64,000 bases of DNA from Streptomyces sp. NRRL F-6676 (lineage in GTDB: Bacteria; Actinomycetota; Actinomycetes; Streptomycetales; Streptomycetaceae). How positions within the stretch are numbered: position 1 is the stretch's first letter; the number at the start of each line of letters is the position of its first letter. Below the pieces are notes generated by a model. The model was given only the letters and a program-made list of their open reading frames with translations. It was not told the DNA's origin and ran no database searches. The stretch spans positions 1-64,000 of the forward strand of contig NZ_JOHS01000030.1 of assembly GCF_000725625.1 (NCBI RefSeq), read 5' to 3'. The position numbers and the translations under genes are program-made. Shown here piece after piece: positions 26,267 through 34,371 of this stretch.

Positions 26267-26296
26267 TTGAAGGATCGTTCAACGATCCTCTACCTT
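26267..26296 (+). promoter_or_regulatory. Promoter of the MFS-pxp operon
   Basis: TTGAAG (26267-26272) and TACCTT (26291-26296) are separated by 18 bases, a good sigma-70-type promoter for this organism. The start codon follows about 78 bases downstream. The GntR-type palindrome occupies the spacer. Confidence 0.65.
26271..26289. promoter_or_regulatory. Palindromic operator, probably for the GntR regulator
   Basis: AGGATCGTTCAACGATCCT is a perfect inverted repeat with 9-bp arms around a single central base, in the divergent region between gntR and the MFS gene. It lies between the -35 and -10 hexamers, so a bound repressor would block RNA polymerase. FadR-subfamily regulators typically bind such short palindromes. 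Confidence 0.75.
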
Positions 26297-26373
26297 CCTG
26301 AGTAGGGCACACAGGCAAGCACCGCACGGCTCACTCCTCACGCACCCTCCGTCCCCCTCACTGCGAGGTGCTC

Positions 26374-27711
26374 ATGAGCACGACTCCTCCCTCCCGGGTC
26401 TCCCGGAAGCCCTCCACCGACCCGCTCCCCCACGCGGACGCCCCGGCGGCCGACGACGGCCCCCTCGGGTTCTGGCGCGCGCTCGGTCCGCGCGGCCGGC
26501 GCGCCTTCGGGGGCGCGTTCGGCGGCTACGCGCTGGACTCCTACGACTACTTCACGCTGCCGCTGAGCATGGTGGCCCTGGCCGCCTACTTCGGCCTGGA
26601 CAGCGGCCAGACGGGACTGATCACCACCGTCACCCTGGTGGTCTCCGCGGTCGGCGGCGCCGTCGCGGGGGTCGTCGCCGACCGGATCGGCCGCGTCAAG
26701 GCGCTGCTGATCACCGTGGTCACGTACGCCGTCTTCACCGTGGCCTGCGGCTTCGCGCCCAGCTACGAGACGCTGCTGCTCTTCCGCGCGTTGCAGGGGC
26801 TCGGCTTCGGCGGCGAGTGGGCGGTCGGCGCGATCCTGGTCGCCGAGTACGCGAGCGCCCGGCACCGGGGCCGCGCCCTGGGTGCGATCCAGAGTTCCTG
26901 GGCCGTCGGCTGGGGGCTGTCCGTCGTCGTCTACACGGTGGTGTTCTCCATCGCGGGCGACGACCTCGCCTGGCGGGTGATGTTCTGGACCGGCGCGCTG
27001 CCCGCGCTGCTGGTGCTGTGGGTGCGGCGCCGGGTGCACGACGCGCCCGGGGCGGCCGCCGTGCGCCGGGAGAACCGGGAGAGCACGGCGAAGGGCTCGT
27101 TCGCGGCGATCTTCCGCCCGGGGACCGCGCAGGAGCCCGGGCTGCTGCGCACCACGGTGTTCGCGGGTCTGCTCTCCACCGGCGTCCAGGGCGGCTACTA
27201 CACGCTGGCCACCTGGGTGCCGACGTATCTGAAGTCGGACCGCGGCCTGTCGGTGGTCGGCACCGGTTCGTATCTGACGTTTCTCATCTCGGGGGCCTTC
27301 GTCGGCTATCTGACCGGCGGTTACCTCACCGACCGGCTGGGCCGGCGGCGCAACATCTGGCTGTTCGCCGTGCTGTCGGCGGTCTGCGTGCTGGCGTACA
27401 CGCACATCCCCGAGGGGGCCGACACGCTCCTTCTCGTGCTCGGTTTCCCGCTCGGGTTCTGCATGTCGGCGATCTTCAGCGGCTTCGGCTCGTATCTGAG
27501 CGAGCTGTACCCGACGGCGGTGCGGGGCACCGGCCAGGGCTTCACGTACAACACCGGACGCGCCGTCGGCGCCGTCTTCCCCACCCTGGTCGGCTATCTC
27601 GCCGACAGCTGGGGTGTGGGCGGCGCGCTGGTCTTCGGCGCCCTCGGCTACGGCCTCGCGGCGCTGGCGCTGCTGGGGCTCCCGGAGACACGCGGAAAGG
27701 AACTCCAGTGA
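26374..27711 (+). CDS. MFS transporter, probable importer for the pxp pathway
   Basis: A 445-residue major facilitator with 12 predicted membrane helices. Motif A is present between helices 2 and 3 ([15 protein letters not shown]) and repeats in the second half ([17 protein letters not shown]). The segment [22 protein letters not shown] places it among metabolite:proton symporters (aromatic acid, sialate or related organic-acid carriers). The substrate is not readable; its position ahead of DUF1445 and pxpABC suggests 5-oxoproline or a related lactam or acid. The ATG at 26374 follows GAGGTG. The last codons overlap the next gene (GTGA). Confidence 0.9.
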   Translation: MSTTPPSRVSRKPSTDPLPHADAPAADDGPLGFWRALGPRGRRAFGGAFGGYALDSYDYFTLPLSMVALAAYFGLDSGQTGLITTVTLVVSAVGGAVAGVVADRIGRVKALLITVVTYAVFTVACGFAPSYETLLLFRALQGLGFGGEWAVGAILVAEYASARHRGRALGAIQSSWAVGWGLSVVVYTVVFSIAGDDLAWRVMFWTGALPALLVLWVRRRVHDAPGAAAVRRENRESTAKGSFAAIFRPGTAQEPGLLRTTVFAGLLSTGVQGGYYTLATWVPTYLKSDRGLSVVGTGSYLTFLISGAFVGYLTGGYLTDRLGRRRNIWLFAVLSAVCVLAYTHIPEGADTLLLVLGFPLGFCMSAIFSGFGSYLSELYPTAVRGTGQGFTYNTGRAVGAVFPTLVGYLADSWGVGGALVFGALGYGLAALALLGLPETRGKELQ

Positions 27712-28529
27712 ACCGTACCCAGGACCGCCCCGTGACGGCCGTCGACCCGCACGCGCACGCGTGGAGCCCGAAAACGGCACGGGCCCGCTTCCGGGAGGGG
27801 CTGGCCGGCCCCACCGCGGGGGTCGCCTTCGGCCACACCCAGGCCAACCTGATCTCCGTCCCCGCCGACTGGGCCTACGACGTCCTGCTGTTCTGCCAGC
27901 GCAACCCCAAGCCGTGCCCGGTCCTCGACGTCACGGACGCCGGCTCCGCCGGCACGGTGCTGGCCGAGGGCGCGGACCTGCGGACCGATCTGCCTCGCTA
28001 CCGGGTGTGGCGCGACGGCGAGCTGGTGGACGAGCCCACGGACGTGCGGTCGTACTGGCGCGAGGACCTGGTGTCCTTCCTGATCGGGTGCAGCTTCACC
28101 TTCGAGTCGGCGCTGACGGGGGCGGGCGTCCCGCTGCGCCACATCGAGCAGGGCCGCAACGTCCCCATGTACGTGACGAGCCGCCGGTGCCGTCCGGCGG
28201 GGCGACTGCACGGGCCGATGGTGGTCTCGATGCGCCCCGTCCAGCCGGAGCACCTGTCGGCGGCGATCCGGGAGACCAGTCTGCTCCCGGCGGTGCACGG
28301 CAGCCCGGTGCACTGCGGGGACCCGTCGGTGCTCGGCATCGACGACCTGGGGCGGCCGGACTTCGGGGAGCCGGTCGGCCTGCGGCCGCGCGACATCCCG
28401 GTGTTCTGGGCGTGCGGGGTGACGCCGCAGGCGGCCGTCATGGCCTCCCGGCCGCCGTTCGCGCTCACCCACGCACCGGGGCAGATGTTCGTCACCGACG
28501 CTCGCGACGAGCAGTACCGCGTAGCCTGA
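27708..28529 (+). CDS. DUF1445 putative hydro-lyase (D-glutamate cyclase-like)
   Basis: A 273-residue protein of the putative hydro-lyase family PF07286. Typical segments are [67 protein letters not shown], and the C-terminal [21 protein letters not shown] and [11 protein letters not shown]. Family members occur with pxpABC. The human C14orf159 protein, which carries this domain, acts as D-glutamate cyclase, making 5-oxo-D-proline; a similar reaction is a reasonable inference here. The start is a GTG whose last bases overlap the transporter stop, showing translational coupling. Confidence 0.9.
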   Translation: MNRTQDRPVTAVDPHAHAWSPKTARARFREGLAGPTAGVAFGHTQANLISVPADWAYDVLLFCQRNPKPCPVLDVTDAGSAGTVLAEGADLRTDLPRYRVWRDGELVDEPTDVRSYWREDLVSFLIGCSFTFESALTGAGVPLRHIEQGRNVPMYVTSRRCRPAGRLHGPMVVSMRPVQPEHLSAAIRETSLLPAVHGSPVHCGDPSVLGIDDLGRPDFGEPVGLRPRDIPVFWACGVTPQAAVMASRPPFALTHAPGQMFVTDARDEQYRVA

Positions 28530-28564
28530 GAACAGGGCCCGCACGGGCCCGAGCGGGAGAGAAC

Positions 28565-29317
28565 ATGATCGACCTGAACGCCGACCTCGGCGAGGGTTTC
28601 GGCCGCTGGCGGCTCACCGACGACGAGGCGCTGCTGTCGGTCGTCACCAGCGCCAACGTGGCCTGCGGCTTCCACGCCGGGGACCCGGCCACGATGCGGC
28701 GGGTGTGCGCGCTGGCGGCCGGGCGGGGTGTCCGGATCGGCGCCCAGGTGTCCTACCGCGACCTGGCCGGCTTCGGGCGGCGCGCGATGGACGTGCCGGC
28801 CGGGGAACTGGCCGCCGAGGTCGCCTACCAGATCGGTGCCCTGGAGGTGTTCGCCCGGGCGGCGGGCGCGCGCGTGGCGTACGTCAAGCCGCACGGCGCG
28901 CTCTACAACCGGGTGGTGCACGACGAGGAACAGGCCGCGGCGGTGGTCGAGGGCGTGCTCCTCGCCGGCGCCGCGCTGCCCGTGCTCGGACTGCCCGGCT
29001 CGCGCTTCCTGGAGGCCGCGGCGAAGGCCGGACTGCCCACCGTCACCGAGGCGTTCGGGGACCGCGCGTACACCGACGAGGGCACGCTGGTGCCGCGCGG
29101 CCGGGACGGCGCGGTGGTCACCGAGCCGGACGCGGTGGTCGAGCGGTCGCTCGGGCTGGCCCGCGAGGGCGGGGTGACCGCGTTGTCGGGACGCCGGATC
29201 CCGGTGCGGGCGCGGTCGCTGTGCCTGCACGGGGACACCCCGGGCGCGGTGGAGCTGGCCCGCCGGGTGCGGGCGCGGCTGGAGGGGGCGGGCGTGCGGG
29301 TGGAGGCGTTCGCATGA
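28565..29317 (+). CDS. pxpA: 5-oxoprolinase subunit A (LamB/YcsF family)
   Basis: A 250-residue LamB/YcsF protein. The N-terminal signature IDLNADLGEGFGRW and the metal-site region ANVACGFHAGDP are exact family features. Further markers are VRIGAQVSYRDLAGFGRR and YVKPHGALYN. By established work on PxpABC, the three subunits together perform ATP-dependent hydrolysis of 5-oxoproline (pyroglutamate) to glutamate. The ATG at 28565 is preceded by a GGGAGAG binding site. The stop overlaps the pxpB start (ATGA). Confidence 0.96.
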   Translation: MIDLNADLGEGFGRWRLTDDEALLSVVTSANVACGFHAGDPATMRRVCALAAGRGVRIGAQVSYRDLAGFGRRAMDVPAGELAAEVAYQIGALEVFARAAGARVAYVKPHGALYNRVVHDEEQAAAVVEGVLLAGAALPVLGLPGSRFLEAAAKAGLPTVTEAFGDRAYTDEGTLVPRGRDGAVVTEPDAVVERSLGLAREGGVTALSGRRIPVRARSLCLHGDTPGAVELARRVRARLEGAGVRVEAFA

Positions 29318-29955
29318 CGGCCTCCGTCCGGGCGCTGCCCGTCGGTGATCGGGCCCTGCTGGTCGAACTGGACTCCGGAGAGGCGGCCCAGGCCCTCCAC
29401 GCCGAGCTGCTGCGCCGCCGGGCCGCGGGCGCGCTGACGGTACGGGAGATCGTGCCGGCGGCCCGTACGGTCCTGCTCGACGGTCTTGACGAGCCGGCCC
29501 GGCTCGCCGCCGAACTCCCCGGCTGGGAGGTGCCGCCGGTCGCCACGCGCGCGCAGGAGGCGGTCGAGATCCCCGTGCGGTACGACGGGCCCGATCTTCC
29601 GGACGTCGCCGCGCTGTGGGGCGTCCCGGAGGCCGAGGTGGCGCGGATCCACTCCGGCGCCGACTTCCGGGTCGCCTTCTGCGGCTTCGCGCCCGGGTTC
29701 GGCTATCTGACGGGGCTGCCGGAGCGGTACGACGTGCCGCGCCGGGCCACCCCGCGCACGGCGGTCCCGGCGGGATCGGTCGCCCTGGCCGGGCCGTACA
29801 CGGGCGTCTACCCGCGTGCCTCGCCGGGCGGCTGGCAGCTCATCGGGACGACGGACGCGGTCCTGTGGGACCACACGCGCGTGCCGGCCGCGTTGCTGAC
29901 GCCGGGGGCGCGGGTGCGGTTCGTCCCGGTGGGCGGATCGGTGGGGTCCTCATGA
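29314..29955 (+). CDS. pxpB: 5-oxoprolinase subunit B (allophanate hydrolase subunit 1 family, KipI-like)
   Basis: A 213-residue member of the AHS1/KipI family. The conserved core is seen at FRVAFCGFAPGFGYLTGLP, VPRRATPRTAVPAGSVALAG and YPRASPGGWQLIGTT. These cyclophilin-like domains form the ATP-dependent oxoprolinase with PxpC and PxpA. The ATG overlaps the pxpA stop and its own stop overlaps the pxpC start (ATGA both times), so all three subunits are translationally coupled. Confidence 0.96.
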   Translation: MTASVRALPVGDRALLVELDSGEAAQALHAELLRRRAAGALTVREIVPAARTVLLDGLDEPARLAAELPGWEVPPVATRAQEAVEIPVRYDGPDLPDVAALWGVPEAEVARIHSGADFRVAFCGFAPGFGYLTGLPERYDVPRRATPRTAVPAGSVALAGPYTGVYPRASPGGWQLIGTTDAVLWDHTRVPAALLTPGARVRFVPVGGSVGSS

Positions 29956-30821
29956 GCGATCGCGCGCTCGCCGTCGTACGCGCCGGGGCGCTGACCACCG
30001 TGCAGGACCTCGGGCGGCCCGGACACGCCCACCTGGGGGTGCCGCGTTCCGGTGCCCTGGACGCGCCGGCCGCGGCGCTCGTCAACCGGCTGGTCGGCAA
30101 TCCGCCGTCCGCGGCCGTCCTGGAGACGACGCTCGACGGGTGCGCCGTGCGGCCGCGTTCGGCGGTCACCGTGGCGGTGGGCGGTGCGCCCTGTCCGGTC
30201 GCCGTGGACGGGCGGCCGGCGCCCTGGGGCGCGCCGTTCCGGGTGCCGGGTGGTGCGCTGCTGGACGTCGGGGCGGTGCGTGCGGGGGTACGGAGCTACG
30301 TCGCCGTCGCGGGCGGGGTGGCCGTCGAGCCGGTGCTCGGCAGCCGCTCCACCGATCTGCTCTCCGGGCTGGGCCCGCCGCCGCTCACCACCGGAACGGT
30401 GCTTCCCCTGGGGCGGCCCGCCGGTCCCCACGCGCGCGTGGACGTCGTTCCGCAGCCGGCGCCGTCGGAGGAGCTGGTGCTGCGCGTCACGCTGGGGCCG
30501 CGGGACGACTGGTTCACCGCGCGCGCGGTGCACGCGTTCACCACGCGCGCGTACCGGGTGTCGTCGACGAGCAACCGGATCGGCCTGCGCACGGAGGGGC
30601 CCGCGCTGGAGCGGGCGGTGGGCGGGGAGCTGCCCAGCGAGGGCATGGTCCTCGGCGCGGTCCAGGTGCCTCCGGACGGCAGGCCCGTGGTGTTCCTGGC
30701 CGACCACCCGACCACCGGCGGCTACCCGGTGGTCGCGGTCGTCCGCCCCACCGACCTGGCCGCCGCGGCGCAGGCCGCGCCGGGTACGCCGGTGCGGTTC
30801 ACGGCGGTACGGCACCGCTGA
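29952..30821 (+). CDS. pxpC: 5-oxoprolinase subunit C (allophanate hydrolase subunit 2 family, KipA-like)
   Basis: A 289-residue AHS2/KipA family protein. Characteristic segments are AGALTTVQDLGRPGHAHLGV, GALDAPAAALVNRLVGNPP, SYVAVAGGVAVEPVLGSRST, LRVTLGPRDDWF and LPSEGMVLGAVQVPPDG. It is the third subunit of the ATP-dependent 5-oxoprolinase. The final residues VRHR and the stop codon fall within the first unit of a 23-bp tandem array, so this C terminus has probably been altered or copied by repeat expansion. Confidence 0.96.
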   Translation: MSDRALAVVRAGALTTVQDLGRPGHAHLGVPRSGALDAPAAALVNRLVGNPPSAAVLETTLDGCAVRPRSAVTVAVGGAPCPVAVDGRPAPWGAPFRVPGGALLDVGAVRAGVRSYVAVAGGVAVEPVLGSRSTDLLSGLGPPPLTTGTVLPLGRPAGPHARVDVVPQPAPSEELVLRVTLGPRDDWFTARAVHAFTTRAYRVSSTSNRIGLRTEGPALERAVGGELPSEGMVLGAVQVPPDGRPVVFLADHPTTGGYPVVAVVRPTDLAAAAQAAPGTPVRFTAVRHR

Positions 30822-30903
30822 GTGCGCCCCAGGCACACCGCTGAGTGCGCCCCAGGCACACCGCTGAGTGCGCCCCAGGCACACCGCTGAGTGCGCCTCA
30901 GGC
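30813..30903. repeat. 23-bp tandem array covering two stop codons
   Basis: Nearly four head-to-tail 23-bp units (30813-30835, 30836-30858, 30859-30881, 30882-30903), starting CACCGCTGAGTGCGCC. The first three are identical; the fourth has one substitution and ends early. The TGA of pxpC is in unit 1. The last unit contains the stop of the convergent SGNH gene (30898-30900). The whole intergenic space between the two genes is made of this repeat. Confidence 0.95.
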
Positions 30904-31761
30904 CGCCGCCTCCCACCGGTCGGGCGGCGGCGGGAGTGCCGTCAGCGCGGAGGCCACGGCGCGGGTGGCGGCCAGATCGAGGCGGGCGGTGGTGCCGCGG
31001 GCACCGTGGCGCAGTTCCGTGGTGGCGAGGGCGAGCAATTGGGGCAGCAGGTCGGTGCAGCGCCGGGCCACCCACGCGGTCCCCGCGGTCGCCAGCCACC
31101 GCAGGGAGTCGGCCCGGGTGGGCGGCGGGGAGCCGGGTTCGGCGGACGGTGGCGTTCCGGTCGCGAGACCGGCCGCCGCGAGCAGTCGGTGGCTGCGGAG
31201 CGCGAGTTGCCGGTGTCCGCGCTCCCCCGGGTGCAGCCGGTCCGCGCTCCACATCGCGCGGTCGGCCACCCACGTGTCCTCCGCCGCGTGCAGGTGGAGC
31301 GCGCCGTGCCGCTCGGACAGCGCGTGGACGACGGCGTTGACGGCCCGCAGACGGCGGTCGAGGGGGCGGGCGAGCGGTCCGGGCAGGCCGAGCACCGCGC
31401 CCGGGCCGGGCAGGCAGACGGTGAGCAGGGCGGCCCGCTGGGCGCGGAAAGACCCGTACACCTGGTCGAGGCGGGCGGCGACGGTGCGGATGTCGAAGCC
31501 GTGGCGGAGTGTGTCGTTGACGCCGACGACCACGGAGACGAGGCCGGGGCGCAGGGCGAGGGCGGCCGGGGTCTGGTGGCACAGCACGTCGTGGGTCTGC
31601 GCCCCGCTGACCGCGAGGTTGACGAATGCGGCGGGCGCGGCGGCGGGTCCGAGCCCGGCGGCGAGCAGCGCGGCCCAGCCGCGCCGGGCACCGCCGCCGA
31701 CGGGGTCGCCCACGCCCTCGGTGAGCGAGTCACCGAGCGCGACGAACCGCAGGGGGCTCAT
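30898..31761 (-). CDS. SGNH/GDSL-type esterase or lipase family hydrolase
   Basis: A 287-residue SGNH hydrolase. Block I is FVALGDSLTEGVGD (catalytic Ser), block II has NLAVSGAQ, block III is VVGVNDT (oxyanion Asn), and block V is SADRLHPGERGH (catalytic Asp and His). All four are intact. There is no signal peptide, so it is cytoplasmic or peripheral. Its ATG overlaps the stop of the upstream glycosyltransferase (ATGA at 31758-31761), so it is the last gene of a three-gene operon with two GT4 enzymes. Deacylation or deacetylation of a glycoconjugate is a reasonable role but is inferred. The C-terminal 80 residues lie beyond the normal domain. Confidence 0.92.
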   Translation of the reverse strand: MSPLRFVALGDSLTEGVGDPVGGGARRGWAALLAAGLGPAAAPAAFVNLAVSGAQTHDVLCHQTPAALALRPGLVSVVVGVNDTLRHGFDIRTVAARLDQVYGSFRAQRAALLTVCLPGPGAVLGLPGPLARPLDRRLRAVNAVVHALSERHGALHLHAAEDTWVADRAMWSADRLHPGERGHRQLALRSHRLLAAAGLATGTPPSAEPGSPPPTRADSLRWLATAGTAWVARRCTDLLPQLLALATTELRHGARGTTARLDLAATRAVASALTALPPPPDRWEAAA

Positions 31762-33137
31762 CGGGCCCCCTCGACGGCGGCGACGGCGGGGGCCGCGGGG
31801 GCGACGGCGGACGGAAGTCCGCCGTGCGCGGACTCCGCGTCGTGGTCCGGCACGGCCTCGCGGACGCCCACCGGGCCGGGTACGGCCGCCGCGTCACGCA
31901 CGGCCGGCCCGTCCTGGGCGCACCGCACGGACGCCACAGCCCGCACCGGCTCCGCCTCGTGGGCCTCGAGGAACGCCGTCACCGCCGTGTCCCAGCCGAA
32001 ATGGGCCGCACGCGCGCGTGCGGCCTCGCGGCGGGCGGCCTCCGGGCGGTCGAGGACGTGCTCCACGGCGTCCGCGAAGGCGACCGCGGCCGCAACACCG
32101 TCGGCCGCGACGGCACCTGTCGTGCCGAGCACCTCCGGCAGCGCGGACGAGGCGCCGGCCACCACCGGCGTGCCGCAGGCCATCGCCTCCAGCGCGGCCA
32201 GCCCGAACGTCTCGGCGGGCCCCGGCGCCAGGCACACGTCCGCGCTCGCCTGCAACGCGCCGAGCAGGTCCCGGTCGCCGACGTGCCCGAGGAACGTCAC
32301 GGGCAGCCGGCCCTCCCGCGCCCGGCGCTCCAGCCGGGCCCGCAGCGGCCCGTCCCCGGCGACGACGAGCACCGCCCGCCGCCCGCGCCGCCGCAGCTCC
32401 CGCAGCGCGTCCAGCGCCGTGCCGGGCCGCTTCTCCACGGACAGCCGGGAGCAGAGGACGAGCAGCGCCTCGCCCTGGCGTGCGTACGTCTCGCGCAGTG
32501 CGGGCCGCCGCAGCCCGGGGTGCCGCCGGGCGAGGTCCACGCCGAGGGGCGCGCGGACCACGTTGTGGACGCCGAGCCGCACGAACTCCCGGGCGGCGAA
32601 CTCCGTGGTGCACACCACGCGCGCGTAGTGGTGTGCCGTACGGAGGTTGAGGGCGTCGGCGGCCCGCCGGGAGAGGCGTTCCGGGACGCCCCACGTGCGC
32701 AGGACGCCGTCGGCGGTCTCGTGGGAGACCATCACGGCCGGCACCCGGGCCCGGCGCGCCCACGTCCCGGTCCAGCGCAGCGTAGTGCGGTCGGAGACCT
32801 CGAGCCGGTCGGGGGCCAGTTCCTCCAGGAGGGCGGCGACACGGCGGCGGTCGGTGAGGACGCGGTAGCCGCCGGTGCCGGGGACGACCGGGCCCGGCAG
32901 GGTGATCACCCTGCCCTGCTCGGTGTCACGGTCCTCGTACCGCTCGCCCGGCACGATCAGGACGGGTTCGTGGCCCGCGGCCCGGAACCCCTTGCCCAGC
33001 TCCCGCAGCGCCGTACGCAGCCCGCCGGAGGCGGGCGCGACGAAGTTGGCGAGCCGCACGATGCGCAGTCCGCCGCCGTACCGCTGGGTGGCGAACAGCG
33101 GCTCCGTCGTACGCGCGCCCGGTGCGCCGGCGTTCAC
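31758..33137 (-). CDS. GT4-family glycosyltransferase
   Basis: A 459-residue GT-B fold enzyme. The N-terminal domain begins with LRIVRLANFVAPASGGLRTAL, the usual Gly-rich acceptor loop. The linker and donor domain contain LGVDLARRH, VLCSRLSVEKRPGTALDAL, VAGDGPLRARLERR and FLGHVGD. The GT4 EX7E element is AETFGLAALEAMACGTPVV. Such enzymes use GDP-mannose or UDP-sugars; the donor is not readable. The C-terminal 75 residues are Ala/Val-rich and probably disordered. The start is a GTG overlapping the stop of the upstream glycosyltransferase (33134-33137). It probably acts in sequence with that enzyme on a lipid or cell-wall glycan. Confidence 0.92.
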   Translation of the reverse strand: MNAGAPGARTTEPLFATQRYGGGLRIVRLANFVAPASGGLRTALRELGKGFRAAGHEPVLIVPGERYEDRDTEQGRVITLPGPVVPGTGGYRVLTDRRRVAALLEELAPDRLEVSDRTTLRWTGTWARRARVPAVMVSHETADGVLRTWGVPERLSRRAADALNLRTAHHYARVVCTTEFAAREFVRLGVHNVVRAPLGVDLARRHPGLRRPALRETYARQGEALLVLCSRLSVEKRPGTALDALRELRRRGRRAVLVVAGDGPLRARLERRAREGRLPVTFLGHVGDRDLLGALQASADVCLAPGPAETFGLAALEAMACGTPVVAGASSALPEVLGTTGAVAADGVAAAVAFADAVEHVLDRPEAARREAARARAAHFGWDTAVTAFLEAHEAEPVRAVASVRCAQDGPAVRDAAAVPGPVGVREAVPDHDAESAHGGLPSAVAPAAPAVAAVEGAR

Positions 33138-34258
33138 GCCGCCACCGCCGTCCGGGCCGCGAGGACGGACTCGTAGTGGCCGATCAGCCGGTCGCCGACG
33201 GCGGTCCAGGTGCGGCCCTCCACGGCGGCGCGGCCCGCGGTGCCGTACGCGGCGCGCAAGGCGGGGTCCGCGGCCAGGGACCACACCGCGTCGCGCACCG
33301 CGCCCGCGTCCCGGGGCGGTACCAGCAGGCCCGTGCGGCCGGGGGTCACCAGGTCGAGCGGGCCGCCCGCCGCGGGGGCGATCACGGGGAGTCCGCAGGC
33401 CATCGCCTCCTGCACCGTCTGGCAGAAGGTCTCGTACGGCCCGGTGTGCACGAACACGTCCAGCGAGGCGAAGACCCGGGCGAGGTCGTCGCCGGTGCGG
33501 CGGCCGAGGAAGACGGCGCCGGGCAGCGCGGCCCGCAGCCCGGGTGCGCTCGGCCCGTCGCCCACGACGACGACCCGCACCCCGTCCAGGCCGCACACCT
33601 CGGACAGCAGTTCGACCTGTTTCTCGGGGGCCAGCCGCCCGACGTAGCCGACGATCAGCTCGCCGCCGGGCGCGAGTTCGCGGCGCAGCGCCTCGTCACG
33701 GCGGCCGGGGCGGAACCTGTCGGTGTCGACGCCGCGCGGCCACAGCCGGACCCGGGGCACGCCGTGCGCCTCCAGGTCGGCACGGGCCGCGCGGGACGGC
33801 GCGAGGGTGCGGTCGGCGGCGGTGTGCACGGAGCGGAGGCGGCGCCAGGCCGCGGCCTCGCCGGCGCCCATGTACGTACGGGCATAGCCGGCCAGGTCGG
33901 TCTGGTAGACGGCCACGGCGGGCACACCGAGCCGCGCGGCGGCGGCCATGCCGCGGGCGCCGAGGACGAAGGGCCCGGCCAGGTGGACGACGTCGGCACG
34001 GTGGTCGGCGATGGCCGCGGCGACGCGGCGGCTGGGCAGGGCGACACGGACCTGGGGATAGCCGGGGAGCGGGAGGGAGGGGACACGGACGACGGGGCAC
34101 GGCGCCTGGGCGTCGGTGTCCTGGGCACCGGCGGCTGCCGGAGCGACGACGAGCGGGGAGTGACCGCGGTCCGCGAGGTGGCGGGCGGTCTGGAGCGCGC
34201 AGTGGGCCACGCCGTTCACATCGGGGGGAAAGGACTCGGTCACGATGACGACACGCAT
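33134..34258 (-). CDS. GT4-family mannosyltransferase-like glycosyltransferase
   Basis: A 374-residue GT-B enzyme starting RVVIVTESFPPDVNGVAHCA, as in actinobacterial GDP-mannose-dependent alpha-mannosyltransferases of the MgtA/PimB type. The donor domain shows RPGRRDEALRRELAPGGE, IVGYVGRLAPEKQVELL, VVVGDGPSAPGLRAAL and FLGRRTGDDLARVFASLD. The EX7E motif is YETFCQTVQEAMACGLPVI. Mannosyl transfer to a glycolipid or lipoglycan is the best inference; the exact acceptor is unknown. It is the first gene of the operon with the second GT4 enzyme and the SGNH hydrolase. Confidence 0.92.
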   Translation of the reverse strand: MRVVIVTESFPPDVNGVAHCALQTARHLADRGHSPLVVAPAAAGAQDTDAQAPCPVVRVPSLPLPGYPQVRVALPSRRVAAAIADHRADVVHLAGPFVLGARGMAAAARLGVPAVAVYQTDLAGYARTYMGAGEAAAWRRLRSVHTAADRTLAPSRAARADLEAHGVPRVRLWPRGVDTDRFRPGRRDEALRRELAPGGELIVGYVGRLAPEKQVELLSEVCGLDGVRVVVVGDGPSAPGLRAALPGAVFLGRRTGDDLARVFASLDVFVHTGPYETFCQTVQEAMACGLPVIAPAAGGPLDLVTPGRTGLLVPPRDAGAVRDAVWSLAADPALRAAYGTAGRAAVEGRTWTAVGDRLIGHYESVLAARTAVAA

Positions 34259-34371
34259 ACCCGTGTTGTCGCCGGGCTGGACGTGCTCGCGTCAACGTCG
34301 ATCTTTCCCGGCGGGGAACGTCCCATGAGCGGTCGGTTCCCCCGCGCCCCGGGCGCCCGCCCCGGGCTCCC

